NCBI GenBank assembly: GCA_034620365.1
Contig: JAQGEQ010000081.1
Span: 558,001-622,000 of the forward strand
Reading direction: 5' to 3'
Length of the DNA: 64,000 nucleotides
Origin: Pegea sp. RAD2-039
Taxonomy: Eukaryota; Chordata; Thaliacea; Salpida; Salpidae
The notes under the pieces: model-generated
Told to the model about the DNA's origin: nothing
Databases searched by the model: none
The model's input: the letters and a program-made list of their open reading frames with translations, nothing else
Made by a program: the position numbers and the translations under genes
Shown here: positions 12,136 to 24,480 of the stretch, one piece after another
Numbering within the stretch: the first letter of the stretch is position 1
Layout of the letters: every line of letters starts with the position of its first letter

Positions 12136-13439
12136 TGTAGCGTTTCTAGTTTTTGTTTTTAATATAAAAAAATTGCTTTGATAAATTATAGAAATCTACT
12201 TTTGTTGTACAGAAGTAAACAAATATTAATTTAAAACAAAAATTTAAAAAAAATTTGCAAAAAAGTATTAAGCTGTTAAAATATTGTTGGATAAATCAAT
12301 AACAGTATGGTAACTTCTGACTAGTTTTTCTTAGATGTAAATAAGAAGTTAAATTTAAAAAAAGAAAATTAATTTCCAAATTGACTACTTGTTTAAATAC
12401 TGTGAAGTTGGTTTGGTTTCAACAGTTCTGATTGACTAACTTATTACAAAGATTTATTCAATTATAACTGAAAACTGTTCAGCTTCAGAAAGAATGCATA
12501 GAAAAGTAAAATAATAAGTTACTGCAACTTATAAAATCAACAGCAAATTATTTAAATAAGTGATAATCATTTAAACAGAGATAGAAATTTAGTTTCAATA
12601 AAAAATCTTTTATAATGCTTTATCAGCATAAAGATTATTTACCATAAAATCACCCGTAACAATTAACGGGTTCCAAAAAAAATAATCTTTCTGACGTTGA
12701 TGCGCAAATCGCATTAAATCTTAACCCTTATGTATGAAGTGCTTTCAATCCTAAGTTTGTGATGCTGAAAAAAATTAATTTGAAAATTTGATTAACTAAA
12801 CTTTAATGGATATCACGTGAAATTTAATAAAATAATTATATTTTCTATTAATCACTCAAAGTATCTTCTAGTTTTCTCACTCAAAAACACCTAAACCCTT
12901 ATAAAATGTATTTTGTGTGTAATTATAGTAAGATGCAAATTGTAAAATCTATGTAGAATCTCACATCATTACATTTGATTAATAAGTTTAAAAAAAAATA
13001 TATTTCAGATCTATGTTTTTTTTGATAAGATATAATTACATTTTAGCTTTGAAAAAAATTAAAAAAAAATTTTGCTTAATAGAAATAACTCCTATAAGCA
13101 ACAGAGAAAATTACGGGGCATGAAAAAATCCTGTCTTTAAGTATGATGTATGTTGAAAAGATAAATGAAAACAACTACCAAAAGAAAGACAACTCAAAAA
13201 GACAAGCGCTAGATAACAACAATATTTATGTTTAAAAGTAATTTTATCAAAAATGTTATATACAATTGCATATTAGTTTAAATGAATTTGAATTTTTAAG
13301 AGAATAAAATACTTGAAAAAAAATGAAATACATTAATAAATACTAACTACAGTCTCTACTTCTTCCCACAAATATTTTACGAAACAAATCATTATCATCT
13401 TTATTTTTATTATTATTAGACTTTGTGTAACTCTATTTT
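12136..13439. other. AT-rich sequence with a short perfect hairpin
   Basis: No gene was found. At 12,652-12,671 the arms ACCCGT and ACGGGT surround an AT loop. The same site, mostly with decayed arms, recurs near 13,940, 14,680, 16,260 and 59,247, always after a TTTACCATAAAATCA-like word, so it marks a further interspersed repeat. Confidence 0.5.
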
Positions 13440-14769
13440 TGTTAAAGACAACTGAATATATCAGTCTCAAAATTTTAGACGGAAGATGGGAAACTTCAAT
13501 GTCCTGTCAACTAGTAAAACTAACCTTATATATAAGGCTGTTTTAGTCTCAAATTTGTGGGTTGAAACAGAAAAAAGTAAGTCATGAAAAGTCTTGTATG
13601 TAAAAAAATATTTGTTTGTAAAACTAAAGTTAGAAAAGAATGTATTGGTGAAATAGAAGTAAATGTAATGAAAAACTCCTTGTCTTATTAGAGTGGAAAT
13701 TAGATGTTAAGTAGTAACCTAAATTTTACCGAGTTAATTTATTGGGTTCAGCCCATATTAAATCGCACCGTATACAGATAGTATAGCATTTCATTGTTTG
13801 TATAACTATATAATGAAATTGCGTAAAAGTTTAAAGTTTTTTTTTAAGTAAAATTAATTTGTTAAAATTATGTACTAATTACTTTACATAAAAAATCTTA
13901 TTTTTGCTTCACTAGCATTAGCGATATTTACCATAAAGTCACCCGAAAAAATTGACAGATTCCAAAATGACATGAATATAAGCAACAAGAACGTACGTTG
14001 AATGCGTTGATGTTAAAAACTTTTGAGTCAAGCAGCCTCAATCTTTGTCTCATGTCTCAGTAGTTTGTGGTTCTCAAGAAAAATAATTTTGTAATTTTAT
14101 AAGTAATTTATCTAAGGACAATATATATAATATAATTTCAAAATTATACTTTCTAAAATTAAATCATGAGAATTTATGAACTTTATCTTTTAAAATACAA
14201 TACTTTTACGATTTTACTTTGTCTCTAATATAACTAGAAAACAAGGTACAAACTATATGAAGAAACTGACATTTACCGTTTTTTTTATAAATGAAAAAAA
14301 TAAGGTGAGTCTACTAAAGTTAAATTAACTTTAACAAAAAATAACGACATTAAAAATAACATAAAAAGTTACAACTATCCCAAGTATTAGGAGTGAAAAT
14401 TAGTTTTCTTAGTTTGACTATTCTTTAAATAATATTATTTGAAAGTATTATTATCTTTATCAAACAACAATCAGTAGATGAACGTAACTGAAATTTCTCT
14501 GCTACAATTTCTTTTATAGATTTATTTGGAAAATTTTCTAACAGAAGAAAGTAGAATAATATATTCTATATAGCAAATGTATTTAAATATGTCATAATCA
14601 TCTAAACTGAGAAAGAAATTTCATTACAATAAAATATATTTTCTAATGCTTCACTAGCATCAATGTTATTTACCATAAAATCACCTGTAAGAAAAAACGG
14701 GCTCCAAATATCAAAATTGTTTAAATAATTGCATCTACGCAAATTGAATTTAATCGCAAACCTTGTTTA
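13440..14769 (+). repeat. Mosaic of interspersed repeats, no gene
   Basis: Contains a family 2 unit at about 13,440-13,580, a module with the words GAAATTAGATGTTAAGTAGT and GCATTTCATTGTTTG at 13,690-13,830, and decayed copies of the CCCGT hairpin near 13,940 and 14,680. The same modules occur in the same order near 20,340-20,470, 36,350-36,470 and 58,990-59,260. Confidence 0.65.
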
Positions 14770-16085
14770 TAAAGTGGTCTCAATCTTATGTTTGTGGTGC
14801 TCAAAATGATAGCTTAAAAATTTTATTAAGTAATTTTTACAGACAATCAGAAAACTTTTCAAAGCATTTTCAATAATGATAGTGAAAAATCATTTCTTAT
14901 ATATTTCTATGTATTTGATGTTTATAATGTTAAAATTGTATAATTTGTTAACTTAATTTAGTAAATTAATAATCTAATAAGTTTACACTTTCAGTAAATT
15001 ATGTTGAAAATATTTTCCAGTTTTCGCAGTTCAGAAAAAATATTCAACAAACAAATTTAAAATGAAATAAAAAGAATGTAATATTTTAATAATATAGATC
15101 CCTAACAACTTCCAGTGTTTTTAGCTTGATATGTTCGTTTAAGTTTCTACTTTCATTAGAAAAACTATTTATATAATTTATAAGTTGAAACTTGTTCAAC
15201 CTCAAAATAATAATCAATGGTAATGTAAACAATAACACCTAAATATCAGGTAAAGCTTTGTTATACTCATCTTATATATTGTTGCATTTTAATCTCAGGT
15301 TTGTGAGTTAAAATTTTAAAATGTTTACTTACTACAGAATTTGGTAAATCTTTTAATTTTGAAATTATGCAATTTTTGCAAGATTTTATTATTCAGAAAT
15401 TCCTTATCTTTCTTACTAAAGTCTTACTAATTTTATGTTTTAGTTGCATTGTGAAATTCTAAAAAACTTTTCTATAAACTAAACTTGTTAATAAAGCAAC
15501 TAATTTTGAAGAACTGTCTTGTTTGTTTTTTAATGCAATTTCTCTATAGACTTTCATCTCGTCAATTAATATTTTTCTTTTTTAAGAAAATAACTTTTCT
15601 AAGTAATAAATTATTTATGTTTAAAAGTATCTTTAGGAAAAATGTCTTTTAAAAATGCTTAAAAGTTTAAATAATTTCGAAATTAAAGAGAAATAAAAAC
15701 GTGAAAAACAATAAAATATATAAATAAATTCCATCTGCATTTTCTTATCAAAGTCGATTTGTTAATAGTAAATAGAGATTAAGATCTACAAAAAATTAAT
15801 CTATTAGCGTTTGTTTTAGATTATAGATAGGTTATTTAATATTGTGAAATACACAATTTCGTAAATTTTCTATTTTCCTTTTTTTTAAATGAAAAAAAAA
15901 AAGTTTAATATAAATACATGATTTTCTTCATGAAATTTAACATAAAATTTAAATTAATTTTAAGTTAGTAAGTTTAACTGTTTTAAAATTTTTAATATTA
16001 TTAAATATATTATTAGAAAACATTTCAAATAAAATTGCTTTTTTTCTATGTTTACGTAATCTACTTTGTACAGACTTTAGTTAAT
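14770..16085 (+). repeat. Family 1 copy with left flank
   Basis: 14,770-15,300 matches 57,680-58,230, beginning with a TATAAAGTGGTCTCAATCTT word. The family 1 body continues to about 16,085. No gene was found. Confidence 0.7.
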
Positions 16086-16089
16086 TTAT

Positions 16090-17155
16090 TTTTAGCTAGT
16101 AAAGCATTTCATTGTTTAGATAAATATGAAATGAAATTGCTTACAAGTTTAAGGATCTTTTTAAGTAAATTTAAATTGTTGGAGTTATGTAATACTTACT
16201 ATTTATAAAAAACGTTTCTATTTAGCTTCACTAGGATTAGCATGATTTATCTTTAAGTCAGCCGTAAAAAAACGGGTTACGAAATAAAAAGAACAACACA
16301 AACTAGAATGTGAATTCAATTTTGATGCATATATAAATTGTTTATAACAAAGTTGTTTTTCAAAAGTGTAATAACATTAATATTTGTTTTACTAATTTAT
16401 TGAACTTTGTTTAAATGTATCCTTGACTCGTAATATATTAACAAGGTTATATTTGTCATTAATACGATTGTCAGCACAAAATTTAGCAGATAAACAGTCT
16501 AAAACCTTTTCTATAAGAGCTAAGTAGCACCCATTAATATTTAATAGCACTTAACAAATTATTCTTGCTTTAAAATGTATTTTCAGAATTAGAAAAAAAA
16601 GTTAAAATCAAGTACCAACAGCGTCAGCTAGCGATTGTTGTGATTTACAAACATATTGTTGGATTTTTAAGAAACAAAAAACTAAACCAAAAAACAATCA
16701 TCCCTTGATTTTGTTATTAGCGAGCAATTGTATAGAAGATCATATCAGCCCTTTAATTATTTGCTGCAATGTTCTGTTATGCTAAAACGATTAAAATACT
16801 CTTCCATGTGCAATAGTTGTAAAACTTTGCTAACTTCTGTAATGAACGTTTTAAAAATTAAAATGTACACTTACTCTGCAAACATTATAATTTAAAAAAG
16901 TTGAAAAATTATAATAAAGTTAAAAATAGCCAAGGGTATTAATCTCTGAGAAATGAGTATTAACAAATTCAATTTTTTTACAAGTCTACACCACAAACAC
17001 TAGACTATAAGATTCTTTTAAATAATAGTATACTCGAAACGTAACACATATGTACGGTTGGTTATATCGGGCAATCTTTTATTAATTTGAAGTTGAATAA
17101 GTTTCAACAAATTTTAATCAATATTACCAAGTAGAAATATGGTTACAATTCTATA
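16090..17155 (+). repeat. Family 5 copy, no gene
   Basis: Family 5 is defined by a GTCATTAATACGATTGTCAG word, an AAGAGCTAAGT word, the GC-rich core CAACAGCG-CAGCTAGCG (here 16,615-16,640), AGCCAAGGGTATT and a CCACAAAC word. This copy carries a change in the core (GCGTCAG for GCGACAG). Confidence 0.7.
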
Positions 17156-17159
17156 GTTT

Positions 17160-17744
17160 TAATTTTAAACATTTTCCAGCTCAACTTGGTTTTCAATTTC
17201 TGGATAATAATTTTTACTGGCGAAAATTAAATTAGTTTACAACGCACTTATTAGATTATGTACAAAAGTAAACTTTATAGTTTCTAAGCCTTTTTTGGTT
17301 CCCTTAAAAAAAATTGTTTCTAAAGGATGAAAAATGTTCAGTTGTAAGCTGACAACTGTAACTGTTGTCTGTTTTGACTTATATAGTTTCTTGAACAATA
17401 AAATGATTTGATTATATATATACATATATATGTATATTATAGAAACTGATTCAAACATTAAAATATATACTTCCCATTCTTTTCATATGCTTAAATCAAA
17501 AACAATTTTGACGCTTACAATGCATTAATGACAGAAGTTTTTCATGAAAATTGCAATAATATTATTAATCTGTTTTTATTAGTTTAATAAATTTGTGGAA
17601 ATATATTTTTGGTATGTAGTAGATTAATAAGAATTAGTTTATTTGTCAGTAATAAGATTGTCAGTACAAAAGTAGGCTGTTAAATAGTTAAAATCCAATT
17701 CTCTAATGGCTAGTACCACATTTTAACATCAATTGTAGTTAAGA
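17160..17744 (+). repeat. Family 4 copy with a TA-rich microsatellite
   Basis: A family 4 copy runs to about 17,560. A TA-rich stretch at about 17,412-17,438 is a simple repeat. A short open frame at 17,237-17,458 (minus) overlaps both and has no family resemblance, so it is not called. Confidence 0.6.
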
Positions 17745-19262
17745 TTTAATTTATTTGTCAATAATAAGACTGTCAGTACAAAAATAAGGAATTAAACAGT
17801 CTAAAATTAATTCTTTAAGAGCTAAGTGTCACATTTAGTATCGAATCATACTAAAGAAAAAAATTCTGGTCTTAAAATGGTTGGTCAGAATGAGAAATCG
17901 AATTAAAAAGATATATAGTTTTACCAACAGCGACAGCTAGCGGATGTTGTGATTTACAAATAACTTGTTTGAAATTTAAGAAGCAAAAAAAGATTAAACT
18001 AAACCAAAAACAAACAACTCGCTTGATTTTGTTATTACTGAACGTTTGTAGAGAAAATCAAATCATCCTTTAAATTATTTGCTGATATTTTTGTTAAATT
18101 AAATCGATTAAAATAATTTTCAACACATAGTAGATGTAACCTTTTGCCAATTTCTTCAATAGTTCCTTTTTAATTTAAAATACACGTTTAGTCAGCAAAG
18201 TTTATATTTTAGAATAGTTAGTGAGTAAACAAAAGTTGAAACTAGCCAAGGGCTTTGAGCTCTTGAAAATTTATTTATAACGATTTCAAGGTTTTACCAG
18301 TTTACACCAAAAACAGTATATTATAAGAAGCTTACAAATAGCTTTATACTGAACGAAAGAGATTAGGTACAAAGGTCTGATTCGGTTGATTGACTAAATA
18401 TCATATTAATTTGAAGTTGAATGAATTTCAACAAAACTGTAATCAATATTACCAAGCAGAGAATCAACTGCTACCTTTTAACTTGCATATGGTTTCTTGG
18501 TATAATTTTCAAACGCAATAAATAAGTTGTTATCGTTTATAAAAGAAATTACACCTTACTTGACTTTTTAAAGCTTAGATTAACTCTCTATAAAATTTTT
18601 TTAAACCGAAAATCGATTTTGTAAAAGTAACTATAGATTAAGAATTGAAAAAAAATTAACATATTAGCGATTGATTTGGATTATAAGTAGCTTCCTTAGC
18701 TGTTTTAAAATTTTTATTATTAGTTAATATATTATTAGATGATATTTTAAATGAAATTGCTTGTTTCTAAGTTTAAAATGATTATCATTGAGGTTTAATT
18801 TTTTATGACCTTATGAACTTTTTTCAGAATTCAGTTAGACTTACTGTTATTTATAACCATTTGTATGACAATTAATTTTTTTATTATTAGTAAATTTATT
18901 TTTTTCATGAAGATTCTTCAACATTACTATTTGTAACTTAATTGTCTGAAAAGTATTCATAAAATAATCAAATCTTTCTCATTTTTCTACAAAATGAGCT
19001 TAATTGTTAATTTATAAACATTTATTTATTATTATGTTTCTTTGGATCAACATTACTTAGACGTAGTCGTTAATCAAGAAGAAAATCTTTTTTAAAAGCA
19101 AACATTAATCCAATATTTTTTAAAAATATCAATATTCTGCATTATATTAATTTAATTAGCATAAAATAGAGTGGAATTTATATATGATTCAAAATTCATT
19201 TCTGGAAAGGATTTTAATCTTTTATTTTTAGAAAAAAATCAGATTTTGTAAACATAACTAAA

Positions 19263-19334
19263 TCTACCTCGGTGGGAATCCAACTCACCCTTGCAGCGTG
19301 GTAGGCGAGAAATCTACCATTGAACCACAAATGC
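19263..19334 (-). tRNA. tRNA-Gly-like relic 1 (pseudogene or tRNA-derived repeat)
   Basis: The minus strand reads GCATTTGTGGTTCAATGGTA at the 5' end, a near-exact match to animal tRNA-Gly with an intact A box (TGGTTCAATGG). The anticodon loop is CTACCAC, giving anticodon ACC where the usual animal gene has GCC. The anticodon stem has mismatches, the B box has lost its C (TTGGATTCC), and the 3' end does not pair with the 5' acceptor strand. It is therefore unlikely to yield a working tRNA. It may be the tRNA-derived head of a SINE, or a tRNA gene captured by the larger duplicated block. Confidence 0.75.
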
Positions 19335-21974
19335 TATAGAATGACAACACTTTTTATTAGTACAAATTTTATCAGAACTTTGTGCATAAACAAACAAATC
19401 AAGCAAAAAATTTGTTAAAATTCTAGAATTATTGTAACTTGTATTATTTATCTGTGATAGAACTATTTATTTCAGTTTGTTAAATAATCTCTGTTTTAAT
19501 ACTTTAATAACTTTATAAAATCTGATTTTTTTAATTTAAAGAAAAATCAAATGATCAAAAATTGTTTTTCGAACGTGGTTTCAAAGCATTTTCTTAAAAT
19601 TTTTTTCAAAATTCAAGAACAGCATTTTCTACTTCTTTAAGTTTTATTTAAGTTGATAAAATAAACAAAAACAACTAGCGAAAGAAAGACAATTTAGAAA
19701 GACAAGCACCAGACAAAAAGTACAAAAAGACAATTCCTGCACTTTCACCAATTACTAATCTCGTTAGAAGCGACTTTATTGATACTTAATTATCAACAAA
19801 ACCAACAACCTGTTGAATGGGTAGCTTTTAATTTAACTGAAATTATCAGCTTTTAAAAAATAATGAAACAAGATTTGGTAGCTTTGATGTCAATTGAAAA
19901 AAAATCAAGCCTTAGTAAGCGACGTCAATAATAATTGAAATTCATCAAAACCACCAATCTGTAGAAAAATTATTCTTTTTAATTTAACTGAATGTATCAG
20001 TTTCTAAATGAATTTCTTAAAACGGAAGCAATGCACATTATGACAATATAAGAAACATAATCTTATATATAAACCTGTTTTAGTCTCATATTTGTGGGTT
20101 GAAACAGTAAAAAGTAAAGTTCTTATAAGAAACAATTAAAAATAAAAATTTTATTTATTTGTATTCTTTATTTTTTATTCGATTTTAGTATTCGATTTAT
20201 ATTTAAAAACCAAAGAAACTACAATTTCTTAGTAAATGTTGTATGTAAAGAGTAATATTTTTTTCTTATACTCAAATTTGAAAAGAATGTATTTGTTTAA
20301 GAAAAGTAAATGTAAATAAGTACTTCTTGTCTTATTAGAGTTGAAATTAGATGTTAAGTAGTAAATTCACTTTAAAGGAGTAAGTTTATGGGGTGAGCTC
20401 AAATTACATCGCAAGGGATGCAGCTGTTAAATCATTTTATTGTTTAAATAAGTAAAAATTGAAATTGCGTAAGAGTTTAAAGATTTTTTTAAGTAATTTT
20501 AATTTGTCAAAATTATGTAATACTTACTATTTATAAAAACACATTTCCATTTATCTTCCATAATTATTTATTGATTAATGAAGGATTAGCATATTTATGA
20601 TAATAAAAAAGAGGAAAATAAGTTTCCGCGTGCAATAGCTGTAGAATTTTGCTAATTTCATCAGTAATTTTTATAAAATTTAAAAAGTACTCTTACTCAG
20701 TACAAATATTATATTTTTTATATGTTAAAAAATAAAAGAAAGTTGAAATCATCCAAGGGTATTGAGCTCGGAATAGATGATTATTAACGAATTCAATTTT
20801 TTACCAGTTTACACCACAAACTTTATTATACAAACACTATACTCCATTTCTCATAATTAAATAGCTTTGAACGAATTTGGAATTGAATAATTTTCAATAA
20901 ACTTCAATTAAAATTACCAAGAAGATATATGGTCATAATGCTAAATTTAATTTTTTTGAACTCAACTTGATATTCAACTTCTGGATTAAAACTTTTTATT
21001 AAATAATATTTTGAAACTTAATTAGTAACCAAATATATTTAAAAGTAACTTTTAAAGTGACTTTTTAAAGCTTAGATTAACTCTCTTTAGAATTTTTTTA
21101 AACAAAAAGTCGATTTTTTAATAGTAAATAGCCATAAGATTTTATATAAAAATTAACAACTTAATGTCTGTTTTATATTAAGAGTAGCTTATTTGACTTT
21201 TGTGATTCACAAAATTTGGTAATTTTCTTATTTTATTTATAAAAACAGACACAAAAATAATTAAGTTTATTAAAATACATAATCTTCCTCATAATAAACA
21301 ACAAAAATTCGACATCAATTTTGTGCTAGCAAGTTTAGCGGTTATAAAATTTAAATGATTAGTAAATATATTGTTAGAAAACATATAATATAAAAATTTT
21401 TGCTTCTATGTTTGGAATGACAAAACATTTAAGAAGTTTAGAAGTTTTCTTTTAACTCGAAATTTGTTTAAATACTTTTCTGACTTTTCAAAAATTTATC
21501 TTATCTTTCTTGACTTAGGTAGAGCTCCATAATGAGGCTGGTAAATTTTAGATTTGATATCAAAAAAATTGGATCATCTTATATTAAACTTCCTTAGGTA
21601 TCTTTATTACTAACCAAAATATTTACTGTGTGAACTTACTTTGTAAAATTTTATCTTATCATAGTCTAATGGAAAACAAAACGATCAAACATTGTTTGTA
21701 CATACCGCTGTCAAAAGTATTTTTGAAAATTCTTTTAAAAGTTCAGGAACAAAAAGTGAAGGAACTAACCACACATGTTTAAAAAAAGTAATCTTCAGAA
21801 TCGTTGAAAAATAATTTGAATAAATCGTTTACGGATCTTAATCAAATTGGTGTTTTATGAATAAGAATGTTTATTTTTAAAAAAGTTATTCACGAAAAAT
21901 TCTAATCAAGTTTTACTCTTATACGTACTTTCATGACAAAATAGATGTGTTTTGTTTAAAATTGTGCAAATGAT

Positions 21975-22757
21975 CTATTGAACAGATTTAATAAAGTGAG
22001 TTTTTTCATGACGATTAACATTTGACTTCTGAGAAAATCTTTTTCCACACACGCCACACTGGAATGGCTTTTCATCGGTGTGAGTTCTTTCATGACGATT
22101 TACAGTTGACTTCCGAGAAAATCTTTTTCCACACACGCCACACTGGAATGGCTTTTTACCGGTGTGAGTTCTTTCATGTCTATCCAAAGTTGACTTCTGA
22201 GAAAATCTTTTTCCACACACATCACACTGAAAAGGCCTTTCACCGGTGTGAGTTCTTTCATGATAAGCAAGAGATGATATTCGAGAAAAATATCGAAGGC
22301 ATATAATACACTGGAAGGGCTTTTCACCAGTATGAGTTTTTTTATGACTGTTAAGGGTTGACTTATGAGAAAAGCATCGCAGACAAACAGCACACTCGAA
22401 AGGCTTTTCACCAGTGTGAGTTCTCTTATGACTGTTAAGGGTTGACTTTCGAGAAAAGCATCGCAGGCAAACAGCACACTCGAAAGGCTTTTCACCAGTG
22501 TGAGCTCTTTCATGAGACTTCAGATTTGATTCAAACTTAAATCTTTCCTCACATACAAAACATTCAAATTTAGCCTCTGTGCTACCTTGAGATATTAGTT
22601 TTTTCTTTTTAGGTTCCTTTTCTTCTCGCATAGTTTGCAAATTAAGCTGGTCAGTAATCTTCTTACGATACCACATCAGTCTCTGCTTAGGATATTCCAC
22701 ATTTAAGTTTGATGATTTTCTTTTCTGATTGAATCCATTGTTGTGTCTCTCATCCAT
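21975..22757 (-). CDS. C2H2 zinc-finger protein, seven fingers, copy A
   Basis: A 260-residue intronless frame. The N-terminal 63 residues are basic and polar with a possible nuclear signal PKKKK (49-53). Seven C2H2 fingers of 28 residues then run without a gap from Phe64 to the C-terminus, joined by HTGEKP-type linkers, with tail FIKSVQ. Residues at the DNA-contact positions (-1, 2, 3, 6) are F-S-N-S, R-S-T-S, H-S-T-S, R-S-S-Y, Q-S-T-R, R-S-T-R and Q-S-N-R for fingers 1 to 7. Such proteins normally bind DNA in the nucleus; the target is unknown and no KRAB, BTB, ZAD or other effector domain is visible. Met1 is chosen because the frame upstream is closed. The gene lies inside a duplicated repeat block. 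Copy B at 37,981-38,763 is nearly the same apart from finger 4. Whether it is expressed cannot be told from sequence. Confidence 0.9.
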   Translation of the reverse strand: MDERHNNGFNQKRKSSNLNVEYPKQRLMWYRKKITDQLNLQTMREEKEPKKKKLISQGSTEAKFECFVCEERFKFESNLKSHERAHTGEKPFECAVCLRCFSRKSTLNSHKRTHTGEKPFECAVCLRCFSHKSTLNSHKKTHTGEKPFQCIICLRYFSRISSLAYHERTHTGERPFQCDVCGKRFSQKSTLDRHERTHTGKKPFQCGVCGKRFSRKSTVNRHERTHTDEKPFQCGVCGKRFSQKSNVNRHEKTHFIKSVQ

Positions 22758-24480
22758 ATTATAGAAAACGTAAATTTTTCAAAATCCCTATGTTCTTTTA
22801 AGAGGAAAACTGAAAGTTGTTCCTATGAAGAAAATTTATTTGAAAGTTCTAAAGCTATTAAATTTTAAAACAGTTGAATTCATAAGTAGGCTTATTCTTT
22901 AATTGTTTTTTTAACGATTTGTTGCAAGTTTGTAAAATTATATTAAAAACAACAATACAAAATCTTTTAAGCGTTTCACTAAATAATTAAATGATAATCA
23001 AGTAATAACAAACAAAAGTAAAACTAATACAAAATAAACACAAATTAAACAATGATAGAGTATAGTTTGCACTCTGTTTTCAAAAGTAAATCATCTCACT
23101 GGAAAATCAAAGAAAGCTTTTAACAATATCTATAAATAAGGAAAAGCTTTTCAACACGTTGATATTTTTACTTTCTTGAATTGATAATTTGATTTGATTT
23201 TTGTAAATGTTTTCTGTTGTAAAATCATTTATAATATAACATATAGCTTATTTTGATTTACTTCTGTGAAACAACAATTCTCATTTTTTTTCAATGATTT
23301 TTTCATTTCAATAAGCAAGCGATATACATATTACTTGTGATGAATTATTATATCTGGATTATAAATAAATTGGAACGTTTTGGTTTGAAAACTTAACATC
23401 TTTTATGAAAGTAAACACTATAATGTATAAATGTACATTTAGCGAGACATTACACTTCAGAGTATACAGATGAATTCTGTCAAACCGACTTCATACAAAT
23501 TCTCTCAAACTCAATTGAGTAATCTCAGTCTTTAGATAATGTTTTTCAACAGAAATAACTTTTAAATTTTACTAGGAAATTTCTTACGGACAATACATGT
23601 AATATAATATTAAAATTATTCTTCTTAAAAATGTTATTTAAAGATTTTCTAAACTTTCTCTTTCAATACACAATACAATTAAGATTATAGTTTATTTATT
23701 TATAGACTTGAACTTTTTCAAATAGAATGTTTTATCTCTAATATAACTAGAAAGCAATTTGCAAACTATATTAAGAAACTCACATAAAATTTTTTTTTAT
23801 TAAAAGAAGAGATGAATATATTAAATGTATTTTACCTCTATTAAAAAAGAATGAAATTCAATATAACATAAAAGCTTACAACTATCCCAAGTAATCAAAG
23901 TAAAAAAAAATTTTCCTAATTTGAATTTTGTTTAAATAATGTTATTTGAAAGCGTTTCTGTCTGTAACAAACAACAATCAGTAGTCGAACATTTTGTCAG
24001 TTAAGCTGTTGAATAAAATCTCTAGAAATATCTTGAAAAACAATAATCCGAAATTCTTTATTAACTGATAATTCAAAATTATATAATAGTACATACAAAT
24101 CAGAGATAACAGAAGCTGTCTATGACAAGTGTAATAATATTATTTACTTATTACTAAAAACTTTTAATCTTATACAAACAGTCAGTACAAAATTAGGTAG
24201 TTAAGTAGTCTAAATTGAATTCTATCATTGCTAAGCGCAAGAACCTGTTATTAAACTGTTGTGATAAAATGTCCATCTTGTAATACAAAAACAATTTATC
24301 AATAAAAGAAATAAAAAAAGGGATAAATAACAATGTTTCAGTGAACTTTTAACAGCAACAGATAGCAATTGTTAATGCTTAAAAATGTTTGCTTGTATTT
24401 TGAGAAACAAAATATATTAAATTTAAAAATACAAAAACCAACTCTGTTTGTTTAGCTGTTAACAAACATGTGTAAGGAAA

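Larger units (their letters stand above)
17745..24480 (+). repeat. Duplicated block, copy A
   Basis: This stretch is collinear with 33,757-40,217 (offset close to 16,006-16,016 throughout). In order it carries a family 5 copy with its core at 17,924-17,949, the tRNA-like relic, a family 2 unit near 19,980-20,115, a long 3' flank of the zinc-finger gene (CTTGACTTAGGTAGAGCTCC at about 21,510), the gene itself and its 5' flank. Copy B lacks about 270 bp present here between roughly 23,955 and 24,226. The repeat continues right into sequence shared with 62,460-64,000. Confidence 0.9.

Noticed and set aside
12652..12671. ACCCGT/ACGGGT hairpin as a transcription terminator
   Set aside because: The host is eukaryotic, no gene ends there, and the arms are decayed in the other copies of the repeat.
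22022..22513. Open frames overlapping the zinc-finger genes on both strands (also in copies B and C)
   Set aside because: They are readings of the 84-bp finger repeat in other frames.
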